Assembly: GCF_001302565.1 (NCBI RefSeq) | Contig: NZ_CP012750.1 | Span: 744,001-808,000, forward strand | DNA: 64,000 bases | Source: Glutamicibacter halophytocola | GTDB lineage: Bacteria; Actinomycetota; Actinomycetes; Actinomycetales; Micrococcaceae | Direction: 5' to 3' | In this document: piece after piece, positions 37,121 to 47,207 of the stretch | Layout of the letters: the number at the start of each line of letters is the position of its first letter | Numbering within the stretch: the stretch's first letter is position 1 | Position numbers and translations under genes: made by a program | The notes under the pieces: model-generated | Databases searched by the model: none | What the model was told of the DNA's origin: nothing | Seen by the model: only the letters and a program-made list of their open reading frames with translations

Positions 37121-37930
37121 ATGGAAAACATCAAAGACCTGGACTTGGGCCAACGAGCCGCATTGTCCCCGAAGCAAGCGCGAGAGTTTTTTCGCAAAGG
37201 CCAAGTGCTTCCCACGGCGGGAATCAGCGCCGGGTATGCGCAGGCGAACTTGATGATCGTGCCGCGAGAGCTGGCATTTGATGTTCTGCTCTTCGCCCAG
37301 CGCAATCCCAAGTCCTGCCCGGTGCTGGGTGTGCTTGAAGCAGGGGAAGTGTCCAGCGAGCTGCTTGCTTCAGGGGACATCAGAACCGATGTTCCGAAGT
37401 ACGTGGTGTACGAAAATGGCGTCAAGGTTGCTGAACCCACCGACTTGACCGAGTATTGGCGCGAAGATTTGGTCACCTTCATCATCGGCTGCTCTTTCAC
37501 CTTTGAGTCAGCCTTGATGGACAACGGAATCTCCGTCGCGCACATTGACCAGGGCGTCAACGTTCCCATGTATAAGACCACTACGCGGAGCACCACAGCC
37601 GGGGCTATCTCCGGTCCAATGGTGGTGTCGATGAGGCCCATACCCGCGTCGCAGGTAGCGGATGCCGTTCGGATCACCTCCCGGTATCCAGCAGTGCATG
37701 GGGCGCCGGTACATATCGGCAATCCGGAAGAGCTAGGAATTACTGATCTGTCGAAGCCAGACTTTGGCGATGCCGTCAACATCCCGGAAGGCAGCGTGCC
37801 AGTGTTCTGGGCCTGCGGCGTCACGCCGCAAGCTGCTGTCATGGAGTCAAAGCCGTCTCTGGCCATCGGCCACGCGCCCGGCCACATGCTGATCACCGAC
37901 ATCAAGGATTCGCAGTATCAAGTGCCATAG
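37121..37930 (+). CDS. Putative hydro-lyase, DUF1445 (YcsI / D-glutamate cyclase-like)
   Basis: A 269-residue DUF1445 protein. Family signatures are visible: GYAQANLMIVPRELAFDVLLFAQRNPKSCPVLGV, the cysteine region FIIGCSFTFESALMDNGI, and VFWACGVTPQAAVMESKPSLAIGHAPGHMLITD. Bacillus YcsI and the related mitochondrial D-glutamate cyclase point to pyroglutamate/glutamate chemistry, which fits the flanking pxp genes. It is in an operon with the YcsG-type transporter. A strong hairpin follows its stop. Confidence 0.88.
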   Translation: MENIKDLDLGQRAALSPKQAREFFRKGQVLPTAGISAGYAQANLMIVPRELAFDVLLFAQRNPKSCPVLGVLEAGEVSSELLASGDIRTDVPKYVVYENGVKVAEPTDLTEYWREDLVTFIIGCSFTFESALMDNGISVAHIDQGVNVPMYKTTTRSTTAGAISGPMVVSMRPIPASQVADAVRITSRYPAVHGAPVHIGNPEELGITDLSKPDFGDAVNIPEGSVPVFWACGVTPQAAVMESKPSLAIGHAPGHMLITDIKDSQYQVP

Positions 37931-37936
37931 CTAAAA

Positions 37937-37980
37937 AGTGCTGCGGTGTTCGCCCCTTCCGGGAAGAACACCGCAGCACT
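37937..37980. terminator. Terminator between convergent genes
   Basis: A perfect 15-bp inverted repeat (37937-37951 with 37966-37980) lies between the YcsI-type stop and the adenine deaminase stop and can act on both strands. A short A/T-rich tail is on each side. Confidence 0.85.
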
Positions 37981-38001
37981 CATTTAAACTGCAAGCCTTG
38001 C

Positions 38002-38991
38002 CTAGCGCTGATTAACCCAAGCTTCTACTTCGGCCAGGCGCTCTCGTTTCGCAGACTCATCTATGAATGATGATTCAAAGGAGTTGCGCGCCAACTGTGC
38101 CAATTGCTCGGTGCTGAAATTGAAAGTCTTCATCAGCGAAGCGAAGTTGGCGTCCATGTAGCCGCCGAAATACGCCGGATCATCGGAATGCACCGAAACT
38201 TTCAAGCCCGCTTCAAGCATGGATGGCAGCGGATGATCGGCCATCGTATCCACCGCGCGCAGCCGGATATTCGAGAGCGGGCAGACGGTCAGCGGCGTCT
38301 GTTCTGCAACGAGCCGCTGCACCAGCTTCTCATCGTCCAGGCAGCGAATGCCGTGATCCACGCGCTCCACCTTGAGCAGGTCCAGGGCCTGCCAAATGTA
38401 GTCTGCGGGGCCTTCTTCACCGGCATGGGCGACCACGTGCAAACCGCTTTCGCGGGCCAGGTCGAAAACTTCGACAAAGAGCTCTGGCGGGAAACTAAGC
38501 TCGGAGGAGTCCAGCCCGATGCCGTCGATATCGTGCTTCTCCGCAATCATCAGGCGCAGCAGTTCCAAGGCCTCGCTGGCCGGTGCATGGCGCCAGAAGC
38601 AGGCAATGAGCTTATGCGAGATTCCCCAGCGATCCTGCGCTTCGCCCAGTGCGTCACGAATTCCTGCGATGACATCGCGCAGGTCCATGCCGCGTTCAAC
38701 ATGGGCCTGGGGATCGAAGAACAATTCCACGTGGCGCACGCCTGAGGCGTGTGCACGCTGCAAATAGGCCATGGTGATTTCGTGGAAATCCTCGCGGGTG
38801 CGAAGCACCAGCACGTTGGCGTAGAACAGATCCAAGAACGACTGCAAATTGCTGAACTCATACTGTGCCCGCAGCTCGTCAATTGAGCTGTAGGGAAGTT
38901 CTATCGAGTGCTTTGCGGCCAGCGACATGATCATCTCGGGTTCCAGGGTTCCCTCGAGATGGATATGCAATTCGGCAACGGGCAAGTTCAC
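38002..38991 (-). CDS. Adenine deaminase of the adenosine deaminase family
   Basis: A 329-residue metal-dependent deaminase. The zinc motif HIHLEGTLEPEM starts at residue 9; further ligands and catalytic residues lie in HVVAHAGEEGP and SVHSDDPAYFGGY. FFDPQAH and GIGLDSSE are markers of the adenine deaminase branch rather than true adenosine deaminase, so conversion of adenine to hypoxanthine is the better guess. It sits between the two arms of the pxp regulon on the minus strand with its own 385-base upstream spacer; there is no sign of a TTGTTCAACAA site before it. Confidence 0.85.
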   Translation of the reverse strand: MNLPVAELHIHLEGTLEPEMIMSLAAKHSIELPYSSIDELRAQYEFSNLQSFLDLFYANVLVLRTREDFHEITMAYLQRAHASGVRHVELFFDPQAHVERGMDLRDVIAGIRDALGEAQDRWGISHKLIACFWRHAPASEALELLRLMIAEKHDIDGIGLDSSELSFPPELFVEVFDLARESGLHVVAHAGEEGPADYIWQALDLLKVERVDHGIRCLDDEKLVQRLVAEQTPLTVCPLSNIRLRAVDTMADHPLPSMLEAGLKVSVHSDDPAYFGGYMDANFASLMKTFNFSTEQLAQLARNSFESSFIDESAKRERLAEVEAWVNQR

Positions 38992-39376
38992 GGGCGGAAC
39001 CTTTCAGCAACGGCTATTGGGTGCGGGTTCACTGGACAAGGCAGGAACTCGCAAGATTGCCTTAAACCATACGCTGACAGGACAGGTGCTTGCAGGCCGG
39101 GGTTTCGAATCCGCAGCCAATGTATCAGGTGAACGCCGCTGGGAGCCCATCATGAGTGGCCCTTCGAGCAACTGGGCCATCGACAGGCAGCAAGAACGCC
39201 AAAAATCGCGAAAATTCAGAGAATGATGCCCTCTTGGCGCCATGCCGGCCATGCCCTTCTCGGCAACGGGCAACGAGGATGCACCGCAAGAAGCTAAACG
39301 TGCAGACTCTGAGTGACCGCATTATCGGTGAGACAGAAATCGCAAGACATCCGCTGTGGCACAGGGGGTGCTGGCG
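38992..39376. other. Intergenic region without a supported gene
   Basis: Small open frames cross this 385-base spacer on both strands, but none has a convincing start, ribosome site or recognisable product. It should contain the deaminase promoter. I see no strong inverted repeat. Confidence 0.4.
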
Positions 39377-40054
39377 CTATTCTGCTGCCCTGTTGATGTG
39401 TTCGAGCAACTCTGCTTCAGCCTTGTCCAAGTATCCCCGCAGGGCCGTGGCCGCTTCATCGCGTTGGCCTTCACGCAGCAGTTCTACCAAGCGGGCATTT
39501 TGCTCCACATAGTGCGAGTGGAAATCCGGGGCATCGCTCATCGCATGGAAGACCAGACGCATCCGTGCCAGTACTCGGCCCATGAGTTCTTGGACCAAGC
39601 TGCTATCCGAGGAACGAACCAGTTGCTGGTGGAAGGCCTGATTGGCGCTGGCCATCCGAGGTATGTCCCCGGCGGCCAAGGCGGCGCGCGCTTCAACGAT
39701 GATGGTGCCCAGCTGCTCCAAATCCAGTTCCGGGCCCCACGCCAGGCAGGCCGGCTCAATGGTGCGGCGCACGGCGTAGATTTCCCGCACATCATCAGCA
39801 TCCGGCGACGCAACAAAAACCCCGCGGTTGGGGATTCTGGTGATGATCAGTTCACTGTCCAGCAGGGTGAAGCTTTCACGCAAGGTATTGCGCGAAAGCC
39901 CCAGCGACTCCGCCAAGGACTGCTCTGACAGCTTGTCTCCGGGCAACAACTCGCCTTCTGCGATTCGGGTGCGCAAAAGATTCGCGGCCCAAACACTGCT
40001 ATGCGCATGGGGTGCTTTGGCCGGAAGCGCGGAGACACTGCTGCTGGAGTTCAT
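39377..40054 (-). CDS. GntR-family (FCD) transcriptional regulator of the pxp regulon
   Basis: A 225-residue regulator: a GntR winged helix at residues 20-85 (LLRTRIAEGELLPGDKLSEQSLAESLGLSRNTLRESF), then a helical FCD ligand domain with the metal/carboxylate-binding pattern (AFHQQLVRSS, HYVEQNARLVELLREGQRDEA). FCD regulators bind small organic acids and short odd palindromes. It lies 52 bases downstream of the biotin carboxylase gene, as the last gene of the pxp operon, and is the likely binder of the TTGTTCAACAA sites in both arms. Confidence 0.88.
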   Translation of the reverse strand: MNSSSSVSALPAKAPHAHSSVWAANLLRTRIAEGELLPGDKLSEQSLAESLGLSRNTLRESFTLLDSELIITRIPNRGVFVASPDADDVREIYAVRRTIEPACLAWGPELDLEQLGTIIVEARAALAAGDIPRMASANQAFHQQLVRSSDSSLVQELMGRVLARMRLVFHAMSDAPDFHSHYVEQNARLVELLREGQRDEAATALRGYLDKAEAELLEHINRAAE

Positions 40055-40106
40055 TAGTCCAATTTATCCCAACTCGATGCTGGAAAAGGAACAAGCGCCA
40101 ACTCGG

Positions 40107-41846
40107 TTACCGGATGCTGCCCAACGCGTCGGAACGCCGTACCGCAGCCCCGATCTCAAGGTCCGCCGCAGTGAAAACGCCTTCGCGATGAGCCGCTACG
40201 GCAGACTCCATCTTCATTGCTTCAACCACGGCCACCGTTTGTCCCTTGGAAACGGCCTGGCCATCTTCGACAGCGAACCGGACGAGGTTGCCATCCATCG
40301 GGCTGAGCACCGCGGCCGCATCGTGCTCGGAAGCCTGCTGAGCCTGCGCCGAATTCATGGCGCCAGCCCCCGACGGGTTGCGCAACGCGTTGGTGAGAGC
40401 CATGGGCAGTCCAAGCTGCACAGCCTTGCCATCCAGCTCGATGGTGATCGTTTCCCGGCTGGTATCCAGCTGGTCGAGATCCATCTGGTCGCTGGCCTCG
40501 ACTTCATTGAGGAATTCATCCTCAATCCAGGTGGTGTAGACCTTCAGCTGCTCTCCAGCGAAATCCAGATGGTCAATGACCGCGCGGTGGAAAGGCAGGA
40601 CTGTGGGCACGCCGGCAATGGTGATCTCATCCAGCGCCAAGCGTGCCCGGCGCAGGGCCTGGTTGCGGTCGGCGCCGTGGACAATCAGCTTGGCAATCAT
40701 CGAGTCGTAGAACGGCGGAATGACAGAACCGCTGCGAACACCGGAATCGATACGCACCCCGGCGCCGGTTGGGGCCTCGAAGCGCTCTACCGTCCCCGGG
40801 GCAGGGAGGAATCCGCGGGCAGGGTCTTCGGCATTAATGCGGAATTCAAAGGCATGGCCCTGGGGCGTTGGGTCTTCGGCCAGGGACAGCGGCAGGCCAT
40901 CAGCGATGCGGAACTGCTCCGCCACCAGATCCACGCCGGCCGTTTCCTCGGTGATCGGGTGTTCCACCTGCAATCGGGTATTGACCTCCAAGAAGGAAAT
41001 CAGGCCGTCTTGGGCCACCAGATATTCGACGGTGCCGGCGCCGACGTAGCCAGCTTCCTTGCAGATCGCCTTGGCGGATTCGTGGATGCGGGTTCGCTGC
41101 TCGTCGCTGAGGAACGGGGCTGGCGCTTCCTCCACCAGCTTCTGGTGGCGGCGCTGAAGCGAGCAATCCCGGGTGCCAACGACGACAACATTGCCGTGCG
41201 CATCAGCCAGGACCTGGGCCTCGACATGCCGTGGCTTGGAGAGGAAGCGCTCCACAAAGCATTCGCCCCGGCCAAAGGCTACCGTGGCCTCGCGGGTGGC
41301 CGACTCGAAGGCCTCGGTGATCTCATCGAGCGTATACGCGATCTTGATGCCACGGCCGCCACCGCCAAACGCGGCCTTGATGGCCACAGGAACACCGTAT
41401 TCCTCGGCGAAGGCACGAACCTCTTCGGCATTTTCGGCAGGGCCATCGGTGCCAGGAGCCAATGGTGCGCCGGCGCGAACGGCAATCTGCCGTGCAGTGA
41501 CCTTGTTGCCCAGGTCCTCAATGGCCTGGGGCGAGGGGCCGATCCACTTCATCCCGGCGTCAATGACCGCCTGGGCAAAGCTGGCGTTTTCCGAGAGGAA
41601 GCCGTAGCCCGGGTGAACCGCGTCGGCTCCGGAGCGCTTCGCGATCGCGATGATCTTCTCGATGTTCAAGTAGGTGTCCGCCCCGGTGGAACCGTGCAGC
41701 GGGTAGGCCTCGTCGGCACGCCGCATATGCAACGCGTCGGCGTCCGGATCGGAGTAGATAGCTACCGAGGCGACATTTGCGTCAGTGGCCGCCCGGGCAA
41801 TGCGGACTGCGATTTCGCCGCGGTTGGCGATGAGAACCTTTTTCAT
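40107..41846 (-). CDS. Biotin carboxylase with C-terminal biotinyl domain
   Basis: A 579-residue AccC-like biotin carboxylase: N-terminal [22 protein letters not shown]-grasp loop [23 protein letters not shown], and catalytic [18 protein letters not shown] linker of about 60 residues leads to a biotinyl domain at about 510-579 with the biotinylation site VVEAMKMES. Carboxyltransferase partners are not adjacent. Such biotin carboxylase genes often accompany pxpABC/urea amidolyase-like genes, but their role in 5-oxoproline use is not established. It follows pxpBC by 15 bases. Confidence 0.9.
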   Translation of the reverse strand: MKKVLIANRGEIAVRIARAATDANVASVAIYSDPDADALHMRRADEAYPLHGSTGADTYLNIEKIIAIAKRSGADAVHPGYGFLSENASFAQAVIDAGMKWIGPSPQAIEDLGNKVTARQIAVRAGAPLAPGTDGPAENAEEVRAFAEEYGVPVAIKAAFGGGGRGIKIAYTLDEITEAFESATREATVAFGRGECFVERFLSKPRHVEAQVLADAHGNVVVVGTRDCSLQRRHQKLVEEAPAPFLSDEQRTRIHESAKAICKEAGYVGAGTVEYLVAQDGLISFLEVNTRLQVEHPITEETAGVDLVAEQFRIADGLPLSLAEDPTPQGHAFEFRINAEDPARGFLPAPGTVERFEAPTGAGVRIDSGVRSGSVIPPFYDSMIAKLIVHGADRNQALRRARLALDEITIAGVPTVLPFHRAVIDHLDFAGEQLKVYTTWIEDEFLNEVEASDQMDLDQLDTSRETITIELDGKAVQLGLPMALTNALRNPSGAGAMNSAQAQQASEHDAAAVLSPMDGNLVRFAVEDGQAVSKGQTVAVVEAMKMESAVAAHREGVFTAADLEIGAAVRRSDALGSIR

Positions 41847-41861
41847 GACAATCCTTGGAAG

Positions 41862-43460
41862 TTATTTGGCCGTCAAAGCGGCTGGGGGCTGGAGGACGAA
41901 TTGGATCTTGCTTCCCGGGGGAAGCTGGGCCGCGGCGCTGAGATCCTCGGAGATGACCGTGGCGATCACCGGGTAGCCGCCGGTGACCGGATGATCAGCG
42001 AGGAAGAGCACGGGAAGGCCGGAGGGCGGAACCTGCAAGGAGCCTCGGGCGACGCCTTCGCTGGCCAGTTCGCCGGTTAGGACGCGTTGCAACGGCTGGT
42101 CCCCGGTAGACAACCTGATGCCTACCCGGTTCGATTCGCTGGTGACGTCCCAGAGCTGTTTTGCCAGCTGCTTCAACCCGCAGGGGCCAAACCACTCGGT
42201 GCGCGGACCGGGCAGAACCCTGAGCTGATATACGCCCCGGTCATCGGGAACCGGCAGTGTGCTCGGCTGGGGATTGCCGACAATGTGCCCGACGGATGGC
42301 TGTTGGACCGGAATGACGGTTCCGGAAACCAGCGGATCGGGACCGACTCCGGACAGCGTATCGGTAGACAGCGAACCGAGCACCGGCTTGAGGGTGATGT
42401 CGCCACGCACCGCAAGGTAGCTGCGCAAGCCTTGGCCGCCGGGCTCCACGCTCAAGCGCTCGCCGTGCAGCAGCGCAAAGGGAGCGTTGCTGGCTACCTG
42501 CCGGGTGGTGCGCACCTGGTCATCTTCCGCCGGAGTGATCCACAGCTGCGCCTGTGCCCCGGCATGCGCCAGGACTTGGTCCCCGCAGGCCTCGACGGTG
42601 ATGCGGCTGCCCAGATTCTCGATGACCGCCTGGTCCATGCGGTTGCCCACGAGCCGGTTGGCCTGGCGGAATGCGGTGGGGTCAGCGGCTCCGGCCACGC
42701 CAACTCCGAGGTTTCCGTAGCCGATGCGCCCGGCGTCCTGGAGCAGGGATTGCAGGCCGGCATCGATGATCTTCAGGCCGCCGCTGTGTGCCTGCCCGGA
42801 GGGCTCGTCCAATGCCTCCGCTGGCTGGTTCAGAGACAGCCTCTGGGTAGCCGGGACGAACTGCACGGTATCCTGCGGCCGGATCAATGCAGGATTTTCG
42901 CGCTGCAGGTCCCACATGTGCAGGTCGGTATGTCCGATCAGCTGCCAGCCGCCGGGGGATTGGCGGGGATAAACAGCCGAGTACTCGCCTGCCAGGGCCA
43001 CAGCTCCGGCCGGAACCTTGGTTCGCGGTGTGTCCCGGCGCGGGACATTCAATTCCTGGTTTTCACCGAGCAGGTAGGCAAAGCCGGGAGCAAATCCGCC
43101 GAATACCGCGCGCCATGTCTGGCTTGTGTGGGCATTGACCACTGCTTCGACACTCAGCCCGGTCAGTTCGGCGACCGCGGCAAGATCTTCGCCGTCGTAA
43201 TGCACCGGAACTTCAACGAGTTTGCCCGCGGTGCGAACTGCACAGGCCACTGCAAGTCCTGGCAGGGCTTCCATGGCGCGTTCGGCGCTGTGCCTCGAAT
43301 CGAACTTCAGCAGCACCGTCTGAGCGGCAGCCAACAGATCGCGCTGTCCGGGCAGGGGAGAAGCTTCCAAAGCGGCATTTAGCGCCAAGACTGCGTCAAG
43401 CGAGTCGAGATCGATGAGCAGGTCTTGCGAGCCTGCCCGGTGGATGGCGCGGATGCTCAC
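41862..43460 (-). CDS. 5-oxoprolinase PxpB-PxpC fusion (KipI-KipA type)
   Basis: A 532-residue fusion. Residues 1 to about 215 match PxpB/KipI ([14 protein letters not shown], then [20 protein letters not shown]); about 225-532 match PxpC/KipA ([43 protein letters not shown]). With PxpA these subunits hydrolyse 5-oxoproline to glutamate using ATP. In many genomes B and C are separate; here they are one chain. The start overlaps pxpA by four bases. Confidence 0.92.
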   Translation of the reverse strand: MSIRAIHRAGSQDLLIDLDSLDAVLALNAALEASPLPGQRDLLAAAQTVLLKFDSRHSAERAMEALPGLAVACAVRTAGKLVEVPVHYDGEDLAAVAELTGLSVEAVVNAHTSQTWRAVFGGFAPGFAYLLGENQELNVPRRDTPRTKVPAGAVALAGEYSAVYPRQSPGGWQLIGHTDLHMWDLQRENPALIRPQDTVQFVPATQRLSLNQPAEALDEPSGQAHSGGLKIIDAGLQSLLQDAGRIGYGNLGVGVAGAADPTAFRQANRLVGNRMDQAVIENLGSRITVEACGDQVLAHAGAQAQLWITPAEDDQVRTTRQVASNAPFALLHGERLSVEPGGQGLRSYLAVRGDITLKPVLGSLSTDTLSGVGPDPLVSGTVIPVQQPSVGHIVGNPQPSTLPVPDDRGVYQLRVLPGPRTEWFGPCGLKQLAKQLWDVTSESNRVGIRLSTGDQPLQRVLTGELASEGVARGSLQVPPSGLPVLFLADHPVTGGYPVIATVISEDLSAAAQLPPGSKIQFVLQPPAALTAK

Positions 43461-44215
43461 GCGAAGCTCCGGATCTGCACGCCGGCGCTTTCCAAGCCGC
43501 TGCGCACAGCACGAGCCATGGCAACTGCTCCGGCGGTATCGCCATGAAGGCAGATGCTTTCGGCCGGCATGGTGATGGTGCTGCCATCCACCGCGACAAT
43601 GGTGCCTTCGGTGGCCAAGCGGATCATGTTGGCGGCGACCACTTCGGCGTCATGCAGAACCGCGTTGGCTTCGCGGCGGGATACCAATGTTCCATCGGGG
43701 TTGTAATTGCGGTCGGCAAAAGCTTCGGCAACACCACGCAGCCCAGCGGCTTCGGCCTTTTGCAGGGCGAGCGAGCCAGGCAAAAGCAAAACAGGAAGGT
43801 CCGTGCCGAAGGCCTTGATCGCATCAATGACCGCTTGTGCATGTGCCTCGTGATGCACGATGGTGTTGTAGAGGGCGCCGTGGGGCTTGACGTACTTGAT
43901 TTCTGCACCGGCGCTGCGAGCCAAAGCCTGCAATGCTCCGAGCTGGTACAGGACATCGTCAGCCAGCTCGGTAGCCGAGCAATCCAGGAAGCGGCGGCCG
44001 AAGCCGGCCAGATCCCGGTACCCTACGTGCGCGCCGATGGTGACGTTCGCGCTGACAGCATCGCGGCAGGTTTGCGCGATGGTGCTCGGGTCTCCGGCGT
44101 GGAAACCGCAAGCGATATTTGCAGAGGAGACGGAGGTGAAGATGGCGGCGTCATCACCCATTTTCCAATTGCCGAAAGATTCGCCTACGTCGGAATTCAG
44201 GTCTATGAATGGCAT
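43457..44215 (-). CDS. pxpA: 5-oxoprolinase subunit A (LamB/YcsF family)
   Basis: A 252-residue LamB/YcsF protein of normal length: the N-terminal signature [15 protein letters not shown], then [40 protein letters not shown] and [17 protein letters not shown]. It is the PxpA subunit of 5-oxoprolinase. It heads the operon pxpA-pxpBC-accC-type-gntR. GGGGATCAC precedes the ATG, and a TTGTTCAACAA operator lies 56 bases upstream. Confidence 0.94.
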   Translation of the reverse strand: MPFIDLNSDVGESFGNWKMGDDAAIFTSVSSANIACGFHAGDPSTIAQTCRDAVSANVTIGAHVGYRDLAGFGRRFLDCSATELADDVLYQLGALQALARSAGAEIKYVKPHGALYNTIVHHEAHAQAVIDAIKAFGTDLPVLLLPGSLALQKAEAAGLRGVAEAFADRNYNPDGTLVSRREANAVLHDAEVVAANMIRLATEGTIVAVDGSTITMPAESICLHGDTAGAVAMARAVRSGLESAGVQIRSFA

Positions 44216-44269
44216 TGTGATCCCCGTCTCGTGAACATGTCTTGGTAAAAGAATGCCCTACTTTCGATA

Positions 44270-44282
44270 ATTGTTCAACAAT
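44270..44282 (-). promoter_or_regulatory. Operator upstream of pxpA
   Basis: ATTGTTCAACAAT, a 13-base odd palindrome, shares the TTGTTCAACAA core with both sites in front of the YcsG-type transporter gene 8.5 kb away. It is 55-67 bases before the pxpA start, at promoter distance. Confidence 0.7.
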
Positions 44283-44443
44283 CTAGACGTCTTGTTTGGA
44301 GATCGACGCTTCGAAGGGCAGATGAAAGTGCTCCGAATTGGGTGCTGAGCAGGACCATTGCGAATGACATGGAAAACCCGGTGCCGGGGATTCCGTATGA
44401 AATTCCCGGCACTGGGCAGGGCTCGGGCTGGGACGCGCGCCGC

Positions 44444-44632
44444 TTAGCCTTCGTCCTCTTCTTCGCCGTCGGTATCTTCAAGGCCGAACGGGATGGGCGC
44501 GCCCTGGGTGTCGTCCGGATCAGGGGCAGCAGTATTCTTGCCCTCTGGATCCGGGGTCTGGCGTAGTCCTGTGGTTTCGTCGTGATTTGCGATTCCCTGG
44601 TTGCTTCCCTTCTTCCGTGCCTTGTCATGATG
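44444..44632 (-). pseudogene. Possible acidic small-protein gene lacking a start codon
   Basis: An open frame ends at TAA (44444-44446) and reads through KGSNQGIANHDETTG, PDPEGKNTAAPDPDDTQGAP and an acidic tail EDTDGEEEDEG. This is a protein-like composition reminiscent of short conserved acidic proteins of the group. No ATG, GTG or TTG occurs in the frame before an upstream stop; an ATG at 44629 is in the wrong frame by one base. It is either a decayed gene or a one-base indel at its start. The overlapping longer frame is Arg/Pro-rich and unconvincing. Confidence 0.35.
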
Positions 44633-44757
44633 CCAGCTGAAGGGTGCTGCTCCACAAAGCCTAGCCCGGGACCCCCGGGGCCTGACGCGGTCAGAGAACT
44701 ACCACGTTCGCCCGCCGCAGAACCTCGCGCAGGCAGCATCCGCGGCGAGTCCGGACG

Positions 44758-46440
44758 CTAGGACAATCCGATAGCGTTGCCCTGCTCGTCGACATCCATG
44801 TGCACGGCGGCCGGCACCTTAGGCAGGCCCGGCATCGTCGTCAGTGCCCCGGTGATGGCCACGATGAAACCGGCACCGGTCTTGGGAATCAGCTCGCGGA
44901 CCTGCACGGTGAAGCCGCTGGCGGCGCCGAGCAGCTGCGGGTCGTCGGAGAAGGAATACTGGGTTTTTGCGATGCAGACCGGCAGGTGGGACCACCCATT
45001 GTCATTGATCTGCTGGAGCATCCGCCGGGCCTTGGGGGAGTACTCGACGCCTTCGCCCCCGTAGATTTCGCGCACCAGGGCCAGGATCTTCTCCTCGACC
45101 GGTTGCTCCAGCTCGTACAGCGGGGCGAAATTTCCCGGTTCCTCGATGGCGCGCAGCACCGCGGCGGCCAGCTCGGTGGCCCCGGTCCCGCCATGGCCCC
45201 AGACATCGGCGATGGCGCAGGCGATGCCCTGCTGCGCTGCCCAGCTGGTGACTGCTTCCAGCTCGGCGTCGGTATCCGTGGTGAAGCGGTTGATGCCGAT
45301 CACCGGCTGGACACCGAACTTGGCGATGATCGAGGCGTGGCGTTCCAGGTTAGACAACCCGGCCTGCACGGCCTTGACGTTTTCGGTCCCCAGTTCTTCC
45401 CTGGGCACCGAACCATGCATCTTCAGTGCCCGGACGGTGGCGACAATGACCACCGTGTCCGGCGGGCACCCGGCGTAGCGGGCCTTGATGTCCATGAATT
45501 TCTCGGCGCCCAGATCGGTGCCGAAACCGGCCTCGGTCACCACCACATCGGCCAGTGCACGGGCGGTGTTGGTGGCGATGGCCGAGTTGCAGCCGTGGGC
45601 GATGTTGGCAAAGGGCCCGCCGTGGATGAGCGCTGGCGTGCCGCCGATGCTCTGCACCAGGTTGGGCTTGATGGCTTCCTTGAGCAGCAGCGCCATCGCA
45701 CCTGCCGCACCCAGATCATCGGCGGTGACCGGAGCCTTGGCATAGGTGTATCCGACGGTGATCCTGCCCAGCCGGGCACGCAGATCCGCGAGCCCGGTGG
45801 CCAGGCAGAACACTGCCATGACCTCGGAGGCGGCAGTGATTTCAAAGCCTGTTTCGCGCGGCACTCCGTTGGCGGTACCGCCCAGGCCTATCACCACGTG
45901 GCGCAGCGCCCGGTCGTTCATGTCCAGCACCCGTTTGAAGGTGACGGACCGCGGGTCGATGCCCAAGGCGTTGCCCTGTTGCAGGTGGTTGTCGAGCATT
46001 GCCATGAGCAGATTGTTCGCGCTGGTGATGGCGTGGAAATCCCCGGTGAAATGCAGATTAATCTCGTCCATGGGCAGTACCTGGGATTGGCCGCCGCCGG
46101 TGGCTCCGCCCTTCATCCCGAAACTCGGGCCGACCGAGGGCTCGCGCAGCGCGATCATGGTCTTGGCCCCGGTGGCCGCCAGTGCGTCGGCCAGCCCCAC
46201 CACCATGGTGGACTTCCCTTCACCTGCCGGTGTCGGAGACATGCCGCTGACCAGGACTACTTTTCCGCGCCGGGTTCCAGTGGGCAGCAGGGCCGGATCA
46301 ATCTTTGCCTTGTACTTGCCATAGGGTTCCAGTGCAGCGTCCGGGATTCCGGCGGCTTCGGCGATCCGGGAGATCGATGCGAGCACTGCCCGCGAGGCAA
46401 TCGCAAGATCGCTCATGTCGGAGTCCGGCATTGCTGTCAT
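44758..46440 (-). CDS. fhs: Formate-tetrahydrofolate ligase
   Basis: A 560-residue ATP-dependent synthase making 10-formyl-THF from formate and THF. The P-loop TPAGEGKSTMVVGLADAL is near residue 71; other family blocks are EPSVGPSFGMKGGATGGGQSQVLPMDEINLHFTGDFHAI and VVTEAGFGTDLGAEKFMDIKAR. The length is typical. It stands alone on the minus strand and supports purine synthesis (PurN and PurH both use 10-formyl-THF). The start used is GTG or ATG at 46440, with an ATG eight codons downstream as a possible alternative. Confidence 0.95.
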   Translation of the reverse strand: MTAMPDSDMSDLAIASRAVLASISRIAEAAGIPDAALEPYGKYKAKIDPALLPTGTRRGKVVLVSGMSPTPAGEGKSTMVVGLADALAATGAKTMIALREPSVGPSFGMKGGATGGGQSQVLPMDEINLHFTGDFHAITSANNLLMAMLDNHLQQGNALGIDPRSVTFKRVLDMNDRALRHVVIGLGGTANGVPRETGFEITAASEVMAVFCLATGLADLRARLGRITVGYTYAKAPVTADDLGAAGAMALLLKEAIKPNLVQSIGGTPALIHGGPFANIAHGCNSAIATNTARALADVVVTEAGFGTDLGAEKFMDIKARYAGCPPDTVVIVATVRALKMHGSVPREELGTENVKAVQAGLSNLERHASIIAKFGVQPVIGINRFTTDTDAELEAVTSWAAQQGIACAIADVWGHGGTGATELAAAVLRAIEEPGNFAPLYELEQPVEEKILALVREIYGGEGVEYSPKARRMLQQINDNGWSHLPVCIAKTQYSFSDDPQLLGAASGFTVQVRELIPKTGAGFIVAITGALTTMPGLPKVPAAVHMDVDEQGNAIGLS

Positions 46441-47207
46441 GCTACGTCCCCTATCTGGAGGCCCGGAGATCCGGGGATGAGGAAGACCGAGGCTTCTGGA
46501 CTTCCCTGAATGGCCTTCAAGCTACCACCTTGTAGGCGAGACGAGAAGGCTGCGCCGGGCAGAACGTGGATCGGAACTTCTCCGGGAACGGGCAGGGGCG
46601 TAAGTGGTGCGATCCCCAGACCAACTTATGAGCAATCACCTATGTCGGCCCCGCCGTTTCAAAAACTCATGTGTAAATCTTGCGTTGTCGGATTCAGCTG
46701 GAAGAAACCGCGTTGCCATCGAGCGGGTAGTGCAACCGCATCGTCCGATTGCCATTAGCACGAGTCAGACTTTCGAGCTGCAAAGTGATATACGCGTATA
46801 AAATCGGCAGAACCGCAATCTCAAACGGCCGCATAAGCGCCCCATCGAGGCCAGCTTCAGGGCGCGGTCCCGGTGATAAAAGTTCGCTGAACTGCTGGCG
46901 ACATTTCAATTCAGAAGCCATTCGAGTCCTGCCCTGCGCTAGGGGAGGATTATTGCCAACCCTGAAGAAGCTCCCGTTCTTAAAGACTTCGCAGGGAGCG
47001 AGCGCCACAAAGAGTAGGATCTCGCTAGCCTGGATATGCTGCTTGAGGTTCGTGAAGTTTCTCAGAAGCACCATGGCGTCCCAACGAGCCGCACCTCATT
47101 ACTACGGTATGTAGATATTCCAAAAATCGATTGGAATATCTCAATTTTACTGGTAGTTTCTGTTTACAGACAGAATTAATCACTAAAAAATAGAAAGACT
47201 GGATGCG
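46441..47207. other. Intergenic region with inverted repeat and no supported gene
   Basis: This 767-base stretch becomes A+T-rich towards its right end. Frames on both strands (for example 46694-47074, minus) lack recognisable products. AGATATTCC (47113-47121) and GGAATATCT (47133-47141) form a 9-bp inverted repeat 67 bases before the next gene, a possible operator or hairpin. Confidence 0.4.

Noticed and set aside
39090..39130. Possible tRNA T-arm (GGTTTCGAATCC)
   Set aside because: No acceptor stem, anticodon arm or D-arm can be placed around it.
44275..44739. Minus-strand frame of 154 codons
   Set aside because: Arg/Pro/Ser-rich product typical of a shadow frame; another frame across the same bases looks more protein-like.
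46694..47074. Minus-strand frame of 126 codons
   Set aside because: It overlaps an equally long plus-strand frame; neither has a ribosome site, codon bias or recognisable product.
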